Both the position numbers and the translations under genes were made by a program. Below are positions 1 to 14,000 of a DNA stretch of 64,000 nt, piece by piece. The stretch's first letter is position 1; each line of letters starts with the position of its first letter. This DNA is from Rhea pennata (Eukaryota; Chordata; Aves; Rheiformes; Rheidae): contig NC_084677.1 of the NCBI RefSeq assembly GCF_028389875.1, positions 9,156,017 through 9,220,016 of the forward strand. The letters run 5' to 3'. Below the pieces are notes generated by a model, which did no database searches, was not told the DNA's origin, and saw only the letters and a list, made by a program, of their open reading frames with translations.

Positions 1-2639
1 CAAGCATAATACATGATGGTTAACTTCTTGGCAGTATTTGAATGTCACTCTTGCAGCTAAGGAGCTTGAGACCTGCTTGAGTGTGATAGTTGAAACGTTC
101 TCATCTTTTTCTAGAATCTTTCTGTATGCCTATTGTCATGGTACGAGACAAACTTGGATTTCAGAGATGGGTTCCGGTAACTTAATTTTGCTTAACCTAC
201 TACTTGTTACATTGTATTTGCCATGATTTCCTGTTAATTGTGGCTATTTTTTTATTGCATGTTGATTTAATATTATGTATTAGTCCTCCACTCTCTAGTA
301 CCTCGTGTCATCTGATGTTAACATCTGAAACCTGCAACTTTCATATATGGTACTTTAGAATTTACATAACAAAGAATATCAACCCATTTCTTGTGCTAGA
401 GCAAATGTTAAACTAAATGCTCCCAACAGCTACTAATTTTTATTAGAAAATGTTGTTCATGTGGGCAGGCAGTATGCAAGTATGTTAAAATACACTTTCA
501 AGAAGCCTTGGACAGACTTCTGGATTCCTCTTTGAATAGTGTATATATTAGGGTTCACAGGTGTAAAGGCAGAGCAGGTAGCTTGAGGCTGTGTTGAATG
601 TGCATGTGATATACATTCAAGTAATCTTTAAAATTTATTCTAGTGTATTTTTTCAGACATTATTACAATGTGCATCTAACTTAAAAAAAAAATGTAATAA
701 ATATTGTGACTGGAAACTTTCTTGAAGTTTTGAATGTTGCAAGAATAGTTTCCCCCCCCAGCCCCTGCCACTCTTGCAAGGTTTGTTCTAAGGCTTCCCT
801 TTTTTTTTGTAGGTTTGAGAATATCTTTCACCTATTCACTGCATTAATTTCTTCATGCTTTCCTTCTCTCCATGCTGTTGCTTCTCCTGAGCCTTATGAA
901 CAGCTTCTGTCTTTCCAGAGACTAGAGAAGACTTTGCTGAATGCCAGTTAGTACTGCTTTCTGGTCATCTGGAGTGATTAGGGTATCTTTTCTCTCCATC
1001 TCAGCTGTTGAGTACACTGCCCACATAGTGTTATAATCTGCTAGATTTGAGGTTTAAACTCACCTCGTTTCCATTTCTTTTTTGAGGTTTAGAATTAAAT
1101 TCTACCTTTTACTTTGATGCCCCTATAGTTAAGCAGACAAAAATGCTTAAGGTACCCACAGTTCTTAGAAATTGGTCTTTTTTTTAATTGAAATACTGCA
1201 TTTACCATATTTTTTTCCAGGTCTGTTGTACTTAGTTACAGAAAGTGATTGACAGTCTTGTCCTCGTAGATGTTCATATAAGGTGACAACTACTTTTCTG
1301 GCTAGGAGAACTAGGTGGAGCTCGCTCTAGAAATAAGTCAGAACAACATATGATTAGACAATGGTGCTGAATAGGTTACTTTTGAGCAACCTAGTTTGCC
1401 CTTGCTTCCACAGGCAATTAGGTGTTCCATGGCACTCATTCTTTGTTAACTTGTGGGAAAAATATTTCTACTTATCTGTATTGAGATCTGTACAAGTAGT
1501 AATTGATGTGAATATCACATAGGACTTCTGAAGAACATAGAGCTGGGTGTCGATAGTGTTCTGTGTACACTAACTTCATGTTTTTAGTAATCCGTCTCAA
1601 ATTTCTGTTATTATGTTTAGAACATTGGTATAACTTTTATGGATGCGATTTAGGATGCTAACTTTTACAAAACTGGGAAACTCCTGAAGCTTTCAGTCCA
1701 AGTAGTTTACCTTAAAACTTGTTTTATGTGCATTTTCCTCTGATAGCAAATTGTGTATTAGGGAAAATATCTGATCAGCTTTTACCTCACTAATGTAATT
1801 TTTGCTTGCAGATCATTTCAGAATTCATCTGAATTTGAAATCAAGATCATTGCTTTTTTTATATACAAAAAGGACATATTTAAATTTCTGAACCTAAGGA
1901 ACAGTTTGGGGGTTTTTCTAATCATTCCCAACTGTTTTATCCTTGGGGACTTTCTTTCATCAAATTGCATCCCAGTCAACTCATTTACTTAAAATCTCAT
2001 TTTGGTGGATTCCATCAGAAGTTTGAAATAGAGATTTCTTAAATTACATCTGCAACAGTCATCACTGTACCTTCCAGTAAGTATGTCAAGTATGTCATGG
2101 ACAAGCTGTCCTTTTTAGAGAAACTTATTTTAGATAGCAATTGCTAGAGTAACAAACTCAACTGAAATAAGACAAAGTGATAATCAATAAAACTACAGTA
2201 GATTGGTAGTGCCTCTAAATGTTTCTGATCACAGCTTGCACCTTTACCATTCTATAACATCTGTGACTTAATTCCTTACTTGCTTTATTATTTTCTTAAA
2301 TATAAAAGAGGTAATTGGATTTTTTGTTTGCATTTGGGTTTTTGTTTCTATATCAAGGTATGGTTTAGAAGCGTGAGGGACTAATTAACCCTTCTCTCTC
2401 TCCGCCAAATTAATAAAATTTCTATTCTCATGTATGTGAGAACCAAACATTTAATAATTGAAGTATTTCTGAAAATGCAGAGTCAACTTGCTTTCATTCT
2501 TGTGGTTAGATTTGGTCATAGTTCTTGAATGTTTACAGGATTTTTGGTAAAATTCGTAAGTGGTTCCTTTTGTGGGTTTTATTCTATTCTGTGGTAGTTT
2601 TCATCTTCTTTTTAAGTCATTTTTTAAGTATTCAGTATT

Positions 2640-2690
2640 GACTCTGCTTGGAACGGAGGCTGATCTTCCTGAGGTCCCTTCCAATCTGAA
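2640..2690 (+). mobile_element. CR1 3'-end scrap
   Basis: CTCTGCTTGGAACGGAGGC followed by TGATCTTCCTGAGGTCCCTT and CCAATCTGAA resembles the last 50 bases of CR1 (CTGCTTGAGCAGGG..., GATGATCTCCAGAGGTCCCT). It is short and diverged, so the call is moderate. Confidence 0.5.
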
Positions 2691-5090
2691 TTTTTTAGGT
2701 AAGAAAGAAGCACAAAAGTAGCAAGAACTGAAAAGTACGTGGCACACAGCAGCTGGTATAGGAAAGATCACGTTTATCCTTCTGCTAGTGTTAGTGCTAT
2801 TACTTCTTTTAATATCCTTCATGAACACTTCTAGCAAACTTATAAACACATTTAGCAATGACTACAGTTTAGACATTTTGCATCTATCGTCTTGAGCAAA
2901 GCAACATCTGGCCTTAGATTCAATGCCCTTTAGATTGCTTCACTCCCTAAGTATCTTCACTTGCTTCAAGTAGTCACTTTTGAAATGGGTTCAAGCAGCT
3001 GTACATCCTCAACTTTAAAATGCTGTAAAGAAATGGATATAGCATCTATCTTTTGAGTTTTCCTTACTGTCGTTTGTCATGACCGTCCCACCCCCAAACG
3101 GACAAAGAGAGATGCTTCAAAGTTTTCTGCTTCTGTACAGGACCCTCTAATTTCCAGAGTAGGATGATGTGTTATCTGTCCTTTGTTCCCCATAGCTGGT
3201 TTATCTCTTGTTTTACCCCTTTATTTATCTCTGTAGTCAGTGTTTAAGACTTTCTTCAACGAATCAGTTTTCACGAGACTTCATTTGGCACACAAACATG
3301 CTAAGGAAGTCTTGTTTGTCTAAAACAAGTAATTTACTATCTAAGGATTGCAAATTTGCATGCAAATACTTGTGTAGCCATATGATTATTTGCTCAAAAG
3401 TACAGTAATGCTACTGTAAATACTTCATATTTGTAAAAGTGAACTGTGAGTTCTTACTGCTTATATAACAGCAAATCAGTGCCATATTGTAAATACTGAA
3501 GTATGATATAAATTCTTGTTAAATTAAAAAAAAAATCTTGAGTTTTGTCATCACTTATCTTCATCTAGAGCTGTGCTGTTGTGTATCAACTGCTATAGAC
3601 AGATGAGTTACATAACATCTCCAAAAGGTCAGTGGGAAGAAAGGCTGTATGTTTTGGCACTGATTTGCCAGATGATCAGAGCTTATGTACATATGTGATG
3701 TAGTCAAGGTGCCAGTGTTTTACACAGAGGTTCTTTGTCAACTCCTGGTCTATCCCCAGGGAAGTGACCATGATTGTTTTGCTCCTTTTAGAATAATTCA
3801 GCAGACCTCTGGCCTTTGTAGGAGTCCAATGAAAGACACATGCTAGGAGCAGATTGTGGACTTGATGTCCTAGCAGTCTACATATAGTTGCTGGCCATGT
3901 ATTTTGCATCCTGATCTGGATTACTGATTTAAAGTATTTAAAAGGATACTCTTAACTGAAAACTTGGGTGCGCCATCAAAATAAATACAAAATGATTTGG
4001 GATAGTTCTTGAATTCTATCAGCAATTTGGTTTTACAATTTCACTTTCAAAGTGTTGGGCTTTCTCTCTAGCTTTGTGATCAGATACATACATGAGCAAG
4101 AGAAGCAGCTGATTGTACAGAGTTAAGGTAGAAAGATGGTTTTGCTTTTACCATGAGGGAATCGAGTTTTCAAAATTTAATGAACCGAATCTCTGATTGT
4201 GTTCTGAGGAGGTCCATATGAAAATGATACTGGTCAAATTTCAGTACAAAAGGTAGAAGTTCAGGACAGGTGATGCAATATTGAAAATTAGTTCTCTAGA
4301 ACAGCCTCAGCATTTTGAACTCTGATGTGTAAATGTTAAGATGGTGAGCCTGACATGCTAAAAAGCTATCAGATGCGTAGTTTTTTTTTTCTGTTCCTAC
4401 CGGGTTATGAGATACTGCCATAAAAGACTGGAATCCTTAACTGTCCTAATGCAGAGCTTAATTTCTTGACTATCTTGAAAATCAGTCTGTCAACTGAGCA
4501 CAGATATTTGGCCTTCAGGAAAAGGATGTTTCCTTATATTCCTTGCAAATCCACATAAGCTTTCACAGACTTAGTTGTGAAGAAGCATATTGGTTATGCA
4601 TAAGGTAAACTTAAGGTGTGTACTCACTGGGGAACAAAAAAGATGGATCTCTTAGTAAGCTAGTGTGTAGTAAAATCCTATGAAGACAAAGGAAATACTC
4701 CCTGCCTCTCTTTCCCCACTACACGCACATACACATTTTACCACCTCATGTTAGAACTATTAGCTGGTGCATTTTAAGAACTGGGCATACATACTTTTCC
4801 CTGTCCCTGCTGAAGCTGAGGCTTAGACTATGAAGCAGCACAGAGACAATAAGGAAATTCTTAGGTATAAATTAACTTCCTAAGTGACTGCTTTAAAGAG
4901 TGACCTCTTGAAAACCTTTTCTTTCTGCTTATTTTAAAATACTGAATATGAAATATTTTGTGTAGCTCTAGCACCTATTTTCCTTAAATAGGTAACTTTT
5001 TGTAGTTTTTAGCCAGAAATCTATCACATCTATCTTTTGGCACTCATTCTTCTGCTGTCTTTGACTCAGACCTTTAATTATGCTCTGATT

Positions 5091-5444
5091 TCTTTTCTTT
5101 TCTTTTCTTTTCTTTTCTTTTCTTTTCTTTTCTTTTCTTTTCTTTTCTTTTCTTTTCTTTTCTTTTCTTTTCTTTTCTTTTCTTTTCTTTTCTTTTCTTT
5201 TCTTTTCTTTTCTTTTCTTTTCTTTTCTTTTCTTTTCTTTTCTTTTCTTTTCTTTTCTTTTCTTTTCTTTTCTTTTCTTTTCTTTTCTTTTCTTTTCTTT
5301 TCTTTTCTTTTCTTTTCTTTTCTTTTCTTTTCTTTTCTTTTCTTTTCTTTTCTTTTCTTTTCTTTTCTTTTCTTTTCTTTTCTTTTCTTTTCTTTTCTTT
5401 TCTTTTCTTTTCTTTTCTTTTCTTTTCTTTTCTTTTCTTTTCTT
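5091..5444. repeat. Pure (TTTTC)n pentanucleotide array, about 71 units
   Basis: About 354 bases of TCTTT/TTTTC repeat with no interruption that I can see, lying in the presumed intron 1 of GSPT1. All pyrimidine on the + strand, all purine (AAAAG) on the - strand. Lack of interruptions suggests recent, ongoing length change. Confidence 0.97.
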
Positions 5445-5864
5445 AAGAAAGGTAAATATCTGTTAGATAATTTAAGAAAACTGTTGAGACCACATGGCTG
5501 TTGTATAAATATGTACTAAAATCAGGTATTCAAATCACAAATGTGTGAAGATGATGGGAATCCTAAGATGGGTGTTATGCATTTCTTCACTCTTCAGCCT
5601 TCTAGGAATTTCTGTGAACGAACTTGATGCCTCTGCTGAAGCAGCAGCTATAAACTCACCATACAGACCATCTAAGTTTTGTAGATAACACATTTTTTTC
5701 AAACTGAGTTTGCCCAGGTGTTACTTTATCTTTTTTTTTTTTCTTATTGCACAAACTCTGTTTCAGTACACCATAATCCATCTTGCTTGTAAAGTACCAA
5801 CACTGAGTTCTTACCACACCTGTAATGGAGCAGGCTGAGAAGTGTTAGTGCAGCTATGCCTAGC

Positions 5865-5890
5865 AAAAAAAAAAAAAAAAAAAAAAAAAA
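5865..5890. repeat. A26 homopolymer
   Basis: Uninterrupted run of 26 A. No flanking element that would make it a retroposon tail was recognised. Confidence 0.95.
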
Positions 5891-6711
5891 TACTGTCTGT
5901 CATCAAGCCATGATAACTGACTCTCCAAAAGCATTTGTGTTGTGGCTTAGGTGTCTGCCTCCTCAGAATCAGTTACTACCAAACAGTATCTTTTTTGTGT
6001 AGAGAAGTTTCCCTGCTTATTCTATGCATCTGGTAAATACTCGAGGTAAAAATGAAAGCTGTCATCACCGCTTACCACTTGAACTTGTTCTCATGTTGCT
6101 AGTCATATACAAACACAGTTTGGGCATCTGTGAGCTAGGTGCTTTTGCGAAGGCAGCATAAATGAATTAATGTTTTTGTGGTGTAAATAGGAGTAGAAGT
6201 AACAAATGGCATGACTGAATCAAACAGAGACAAGTGATAGTTGCACCCATTGATCTGGTGGAGTCAACATCAGGATCAAATTTGGTGTCTTGTTCTGTGG
6301 GCCGAAAGGATCTGAGAGTGCTAAAAAACTGCCATTAGTTTGAGTAGTCAAAAATTAATTGGTCCCTGGCCTCTCTCTCTTCTCTCAAACTAGTTCAAGC
6401 TCTGTTCACTAAAAATGTGGTTACTGCCACATGTGGTATCTAAAATACTAGAGGAAAATAAAATGAGGAGAGATTTCCAGATCTTCCTTGTATTGTAAAA
6501 AACATTTAAAAGGAGGTAAAGGATGAAATATTGCCTCAAACACTGATTTTTGTTTAGGTAACTACTATACTTGCTACTCTAATGTTTTTAAGGAAGGTAT
6601 GCTAAGGACGTAAGCTTATTTCTAAAGTTATGCTGCATTCTCTTCTAATGACTTTAATAAAGTATTTTAACTGCAGTTCTTTCAATATTGATTCCCAGGT
6701 TACCAACTACA

Positions 6712-6840
6712 CTTGTTGATTTTCCCCATGAGGCAAGAGAAGGGCATGGTAACAAAAAACCTTTGAAGATGAGGGAAACAGAAAGGTTCCAAGTGTTCCT
6801 TGTAACTTTCCCTGATATTTCCAATACACTCTAGGGACAC
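6712..6840. repeat. Inverted repeat, left arm (129 bp)
   Basis: Its reverse complement matches 7826-7954 along all 129 bases with six mismatches and no gaps (about 95%). The arms are separated by 985 bases. Confidence 0.95.
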
Positions 6841-7825
6841 ACATGAAATTCCTGTTTTGTTCTAATAGAAATTTTATTCTAAAGCAGTTTTCTGCTTTTT
6901 TCCCCCTTAAGTATTCCTCCAAATTACTAATGCTGCTAAGTTCCTGGCTTATACCATTTTTAAAATAATGTTTTCAGAGGCTGAGTGATAACTTTTATTT
7001 GGTTCTACTTGTGCAGCCTTGGTTATTGTAAAACAAAAAGGCTCACAAGTACAAAACTTAGTGTAATACAGAATAAATTCATCAGCTGTAGTAGAATGCA
7101 GTGTGAATTCAATAAGCACTATGCATTCTTGCAGCATTTTTTTAGGACACTATCTGTGTTTTAAAGAGAGCAATCACTGTTTTTAAGAGTAGTGCAATTT
7201 TGGATACTTTATTGGGAACATACTTCTCCGGTGAGTCTTGTGGAAAAAAATAAATTTTTGCCTTATTCAGATAAGACATTGAATTACATAAAATCAGGTC
7301 TAGTGGTCTACTTACAGATAAATGAAACACATGTATCTTTTCTTTTTCTTCAGCAATAACAAATATATTTCAAGAAATACCCTAGAGCTTTAATGTTAAG
7401 AGGACTAAAAATGAACTGTTTGCTTCTTGTAATACAGTGAATAAGAAATGAAGTAGCAGTTTATTTGACTTATAGTTTGGGGAGAAATATAGTATAAAGG
7501 GTGTTAGAAAAACCCAAATTGTTCAATTTGTCACATGTAAATGCAAGAATTGGAAACACTGTGTAACTTCATTCTGACTTTAAAAACAGATTTCGTGTAG
7601 ACACTTTGAAGCCTTCTCATGTAACAGGACTCCTGCCTGAATGATTTTCAGAAGAAGTAGTAGAATTTTCAAGTTGAACTTGAAAGCATGTTACAGATTT
7701 TTTTTTTTAACTTGTATTTTGGCTTGTTGTATGTGGTATTTTTACAATAACAGTAGATTAAGTTAACCATAAATCTTGTTAGTTAATTTTCTGACTTCCA
7801 GAAAACACAAAATTAAAAACTTTAC

Positions 7826-7954
7826 GTGTCCCTAGAGTGTATTGGAAATATCAGGAAAAGTTATAAGGAACACTTGGAACCTTTCTGTTTCCCTCATCTT
7901 CAAAGGTTTTTTGTTACGATGCCCATCTCTTGCCTCATGGGCAAAATGAACAAG
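7826..7954. repeat. Inverted repeat, right arm (129 bp)
   Basis: Partner of 6712-6840. Similarity stops sharply at both ends (outer ends CTTGTT and AACAAG). I see no target-site duplication, and the sequence is unlike CR1. Confidence 0.95.
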
Positions 7955-10381
7955 TTCACTTCAGTTCACTTGATTAGTCCAAACATTTTGCCGCAAGGCC
8001 AGCGTGGGGTTTGGATTTCTTTTCATGGCAAAATCCCAGTACTGAGCCCTAGGTAGCAAGCCTATTTCAACTAGATGCAGAATTGCTATCTCCTTATCGC
8101 ATGGTCCAAACATTTGCTGGGCTACTTGAGCTGCAACTTACAGGTGAAGTGTTTTCCTTGCATTACTGAGAGTGCTCTTCCGTTGTCTCTGTTGTGACAC
8201 TTTTCTGCTCAGGTGAGATGTTGCTCCAGAGAGCTGGTATGCCCAAAAGCTACTGGCTTTTTTGTTTTTCTTTTGGTTTTTGTTTGTTTGGGTTTTTGAT
8301 AGTTCAGTTTTTGGTCAGATCAGCTCCCTCGGTGGACCCTCAGTACAGTTACATACACACTAATGCTGAGGCGAGAAGAGATAACAAGGAGAAAACTATG
8401 GCAACCCATCTGAATTAGCTGAGGAAGCTGTAGAATTGCATCCTTCTCAGGTGATAATCTTAAAGGCATGCTTTGGGGAGTCTGTTCATCTCTACACAGA
8501 GCCTACAGGGATAAATCTGACTCTCTAAAATCGGATCTTTTTTTCCCCATGTGGATTTGTTTGCAGTGTACCAATGTCCAAAATAAGTCGACTTAAACTG
8601 CAGCTGTTTATCAGAAACAAATGATTTCTGAAAGGTGTTTATTTTTATCAATTAAAGCCGGTTCTTTTTGAAATTAAGTTTCTTTATTTCTTTTTCAGTT
8701 GACTTTTCTGCAATGGGCTTCTCTTTCAGAGAGCTGTTTGTATTCCTTTCCTGCTTTGAAGGAATGGTGAATCTTCCATATAATTCAGTCTTCTCTTGTA
8801 AAACTTCTGCCATTTTGTCTACCAAAATGACCAGCATTTAATATGTCTGTGGTCATAACTGAGGGTCTGTTGCTTCTTAGTTCTGTGTGGCACTGGTACT
8901 GTTTGGGTTCCCTATACAAACTGTCGTGCCAATTCCCTTGTATGTTAGAGCCATAGGAGATTTAACAGATGGACTTGCTCTCCGCAGTGCTATTCCTGGT
9001 AGAGTGAACTCGGAACCCATCCTTCTTGGGTTGCAATTTCCAGCTTCCCCCCTCATTTTTTTTTTGTGAAGGAACTTCTTGCTTTCCCTCTCTAATTCAT
9101 ACACATGTTGGCTTACAAACTGAGTTTATTATGGATGCTGTTTCTAAGGAATTAAAATAATTCTTCATCCACTTGTAGAGCTTCCATTTCAAGACAAGTG
9201 GATGAATACTGTAACATAATAGGTTTGGTTTTCTTTTATGGGCAGACATCAGGACTGAAATCATAAGCTTACTGAAACGATCTTCTAATGAAAATAGTTG
9301 TGCATCCCAACTACAATGTGTGTGAAATAGCCAGCAGTTTTCTGATGTGTGACCAAGCAGTGGCTTTAGGTTCATACCTAGATTCCGATCTAACTATGCC
9401 ACCTGCTTGCTTTGACACACTGATAAATTTGGGTCAGTTTAGGTCTGTTTTCCAGCTCTTGAACAGAGGGGATTTTTTTGCTTTTTTAATAAGGAATTTT
9501 GTTCTAACCATACACTTTTACTCTAGCCTGTATTAAATCATTTCTCTTAGAGGCTTGTTCCAGTGGTTTGGGGACCCTATATAACATGATGCAGGAGGGC
9601 AGGGAACCTTGCTGTGAAGTTTCCTCTCTGGGGGTGCTGTGCACCCTCTGCTACTGCTGGTCACTTTGCTGTGCCATGACCCACATTCCCCCTGCCTGCA
9701 AGCCTTGTCCTCTGGCCCTCTTCCAGCTTTTGCAGCGCTGCTCCAAGTTATAGAAGTCTGCAGCGAATACACAAACAGAGCTAAAGCAAAGAGGCTTAGA
9801 AGTAGGTCTTTGTGCGTTTTTTGTTGTTGTGAGAGGATCTGTTTTGTCTTTAGGTCCCATCTGAATATAGAGCAAGTAATGCTGTGCAGTCTGGACTTTT
9901 ATAGTGAGGCTGAAGGAAATTGACAGTTGAAAATGTGAGTTTGGTATGTGACTACAATAAAATTGGGGAATAAGATTCTTTCAAGAAATTTTGGCGTTGA
10001 CTTCACGCTAAGAAAACACTAAATAGGCTAAAGTTTTAAGGATAATTAAAGGATACTTCTTGAACAATGTCTCAAAGCATCAAATGGGGTATTTGTTAAT
10101 GGGAACATGTCATTCTTTGTAGGTTTAATAATTATTTGTATCTCGGCATATAGTTTAGTGCCATGGTTTCGTGCTACTGAGATAATTGAATGATCTATCA
10201 AAAAAAAAAAAAAGTAACTTTGTGACACCAGCATCCCTCTGAGATTGCCCTCTGAGTAATGGGACTTAAACAGCTTAGGCTGATGATAAAGGAGGATGGA
10301 GCGTATGAGAACTTAAACCAATTCATCATGTGTATACGACAAATAACTTATTTTTAACTTGGCCCAAGTAAGGATTGTTTT

Positions 10382-10384
<3 letters not shown>

Positions 10385-10427
<43 letters not shown>
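10385..10427. repeat. T43 homopolymer
   Basis: Uninterrupted run of 43 T in the presumed GSPT1 intron 1, about 0.7 kb before exon 2. Its length is likely to vary and to be hard to sequence exactly. Confidence 0.95.
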
Positions 10428-10429
<2 letters not shown>

Positions 10430-11086
10430 AAAGGGAAGGGGTAGCATGAATAATGAGGAACCTAAAGCTGCTCTGGTATGTAAGAGGACTGTCAAACTTA
10501 TTAAGTATATGAATGAACTTATATCTTGACACTAATGATTACAGAAGATCTTTAAGAATTTATTCTTGGTAGTTTTTTTTAAGTTTCTACTCCACACTGA
10601 GGTGAAATTCACAAAGCAGGTAAGAACTGTAGATATGCCTGTAAGCTGAAGGCAGCAGAACCTTCCCTAGAGCTGTGACTTCATGCAGGCAAGTCTGTTT
10701 CACTGGATACAATGAAACTGCTTTGCCATGTTTTAAACATCAGTTAGATACTAATACCTAAAATAGCCAGCATGCCCAAGAAGGATGGACAGGTAAAATA
10801 CAATGTGTAGAAAACCTGCTTCCTTTGAACTTCCTTTAATATATCGTTCTAGGAGAAAAAAATAGAACTCTTTACAGAATTTGTGTATTATTTTCAAAAC
10901 TTCATTTAGGCAGTGTACTTTCTTTAGAATTATTTGTGCTTGGACATTGTATTTAATACTGTTTTCAGAGGGAGAGTTGTTTTTCAAAAATACAATTTTG
11001 CAATAAAGTTTGAAGAATGGTCTTTTATAACTAAATATTGAAATTGGTTACATCTGTGTATTTTTAAAATTAAATTTTTGCTGCAG

Positions 11087-14000
11087 GTGCACCTGTAGAG
11101 TCTTCTCAAGAGGAGCAGACAGTCTCTTGTGAAGGTAATTGCTTTTATGTTCTAAAGTCACACAATGCAGGTCCATTAAATATGATTTAAGAAACTTAAT
11201 TGCAAAGCATCTCCCATTTAAAGATGCATGTAAATCTATTTACCAGTCCTTATCATACTACAACTGTGAGATAAGTCAGTATGGTTATGTCCATTTTTTA
11301 GCAAATAAAGCAATGCACATAAAGACCAATCAATTTACTTAAGATCAGAAAGCATGTATGAAGCAGAACTTAAAAATTTGAACTTGCATCTTAAATAGCA
11401 TAGGGAAGTGCCCAAACAGCTGAATTGTTTTTTTATTAATTTAATAACTAATTTTTCCTTTGTTCACATTTTCATGGTAAATATGTACTTAATGATTCCT
11501 TTTCCCCCCCAGGTTCAAATGCTGCTGTTAACATGGAAATTTCAGAATCTGTTGGTAAGATGAGAAATGATCCACTTGCCTATAACATTGCTATAAAACA
11601 GCTAATCTAGTGCTTTTGCTGATTCATTGTAAGCTAAACTGAAGAATCTATTACTGAGCCTTTACTTTTTTTTGTTCTTACAATTTTGATTTTTTTCTCT
11701 ATAGTTAGATTAGAAAAGAGATGGTTGACCACTAGGATGCAATGTCAGGTGCAACTGTATTACTTGAACAATGAATGAGTGTCTGCACTTCCTTCAAAAG
11801 TCATTTCATATTACCAAATCATCTCATTAATATGTGTGAAATGGTGATTAACAAAGAAATTTCAAGGTGATCAATAATATGAACAAGCAGATCATGGAAA
11901 CTTTATCTTTCTACTTGTATTTATATGGCTTTTGCGTTGCAGACTTAAACCATTATCCCTCTCCTTTCTAAAAATATGATGGTGCATATCTATCTGTGGT
12001 TTCAGAACAGCATGATGATCTGAGTCAATTTTCAGATTTGTTCCCTTCCCACCCCACATAAAATTGTTTCTTTGTTTAAAATAGAAGTCCCTGTGAATCA
12101 TAGTTTTCTGATGTCAGTGCACAGGCTAGTTTGAGAACTTCTAGTAGTATCCATTTCAGAAACAAGCAGCAGTTGCCTCTTCTTACATAAGAAGACAGTA
12201 AGAGACTTGATAGTTGAAAGATTTCAACTATTGAGGAGAGGGAACCCTTTCTCAGTAGTCATTGCTTTTTAATTTCTTGATCTCTTTGAATGTATCTGAT
12301 TGTTTAACTTTTAGTGGAAAATGGAGAGACAGAAATGTCCCCTGAAGAGTCATGGGACCACAAAGAAGAAACAAGTGAAGCAGAACTAGGAGGTGGTCCA
12401 GCAGGGGATGCAGGTCCAACTGAAGAAGGTGCTCAGGAAATGATGGAAGAGGAGGAGGAAATACCAAAACCGAAATCTGTTGTAGCACCACCAGGTGCTC
12501 CCAAAAAAGAACATGTAAATGTAGTATTCATTGGGCACGTAGGTAAGTTGTAAATGAATGTAAAATAATTGGATATTTGCTTTATATATTACCTAGAGAT
12601 GGGATTATTAGGAATTAATCCTGTTCTTTCTAGGGATGTAAGAATTCATCCTGACTTGAGGTTATTAGTAACATTTCATCCTAATGAAGCTGCTCTGGGA
12701 AAAAATAATTAATATTGAAGAAGGAATAGTGTGCTTGTGTTCTCTTGTATACAACAATGTGTATGTTCATGACTTCTAAAGTAGTTGATCTTTTGAATAT
12801 TTATCTATGTTTATGATCCAAAGGATAAAATCAGAAAATAATCTTACCTTTGTCTGGTTTAAATATTTTGAAATGGTTCTTATTAATTGTTGAAAAACTG
12901 GTTCAAAATGTTGTGGAAGATATTATCTGTAGACTACAATAAATGAAGTTAATTCAGTGTTAAAAGCCAAGCATTTTCAAACAACATCTCAACAGAATAG
13001 TTTCAGCAAGCTTCAAAAAAATCTTAAATGATGTTGAAGTACAGAAGGACTACTGAATCAGTTTTACAATAAACGCTGTATTTTCACATCTAAAATCTCT
13101 CATTGTAAAAGCACTGTAACTTAAAGCTAGTCCTCAGGTAAATTCAGAACCAAGCCACACAAAGAGGCAACGAGTGGAGGTGCATGCCCATGTTGAAGAG
13201 CAGCCTATAGAAGTTAGGGACAAGGCTGGAAGGAAGCAGGGAAAGGGCTTTTGCAAAATATTCTGGACATGGGTAATCCACACTTTTGCTGAATCATAAC
13301 TTATATTGGTGGTGGTGGTGGCGGTAGTTGTTATGGTAATGCCAAGTTTATAGGTATGAAAATACAGTATTCACAACTTGATATAATTTACTTGCTAGTG
13401 TACTTTCCTGGGAAGCTGAGAGATGCTTCTAACAGCTTAAAGTTAGGTTACAAAACAACTAGAAAATATACGTTTGGAAATAAATTACGTGACATTCATA
13501 ATTACTTTCTCTTTTTATAGGTTTTTCTTTTTATTTTTGAATTACTTAACAATTTACGTGTGTGTGTGTGTACATGTATTTTTTTTTTCTTTTAGATGCT
13601 GGCAAGTCAACTATTGGAGGACAAATAATGTAAGGAAAATTCTCAAGATTCTAGATTTTCTGTTCTGTCTTGTGACTTAAATACATTAAGTAAAATGAGT
13701 ATTATGGCTTTAATCAGCATAGATTGATATTTTTATGGCAAAATGGTTCTCTGCCTGTTAATTTAGTTGCTCTTTGGCATTTTTAATTCCAGCAGATCTT
13801 AATTTTATCTCTGTAGGAGTTTCACTTAATGGAAACAACTTTACAAAAACATACATCATTTAAAAAAATCCATCCCTTTCTTAAAACATAAAACTCCATT
13901 TTTCATTGTGTTTTTTAAATGCTATTTAAACTGCATTTTATCCTTGCTTAAACTTTCTGTGAGAATTAAAAAAAAGGAATATGCTTATTCCCTAACATTG

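Larger units (their letters stand above)
1..11086 (+). other. Presumed GSPT1 intron 1 (AT-rich, no coding exon found)
   Basis: No open frame here has the splice sites or composition of a real exon, and no CpG island marks a promoter. Since the first GSPT1 exon seen starts at 11087 in mid-codon, this stretch is best read as intron 1. It holds a short CR1 scrap (about 2640-2690), a pure (TTTTC)n array (5091-5444), A and T runs, and an inverted repeat (6712-6840 with 7826-7954). That the whole stretch is intron is an inference; an unseen alternative first exon cannot be excluded. Confidence 0.6.

Noticed and set aside
5037-5519. A 160-codon open frame made of FLFFS repeats
   Set aside because: It is simply the translation of the (TTTTC)n array; the flanking codons are not protein-like.
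8877-9104. A 75-codon - strand open frame with fairly protein-like composition
   Set aside because: No clear splice sites, no recognised family and no partner exons nearby. It remains a weak possibility of an old repeat or pseudogene fragment.
13556-13571. Short (GT)n tract before the GSPT1 exon at 13596
   Set aside because: Only about eight units. It contributes to the region upstream of the acceptor but is unremarkable.
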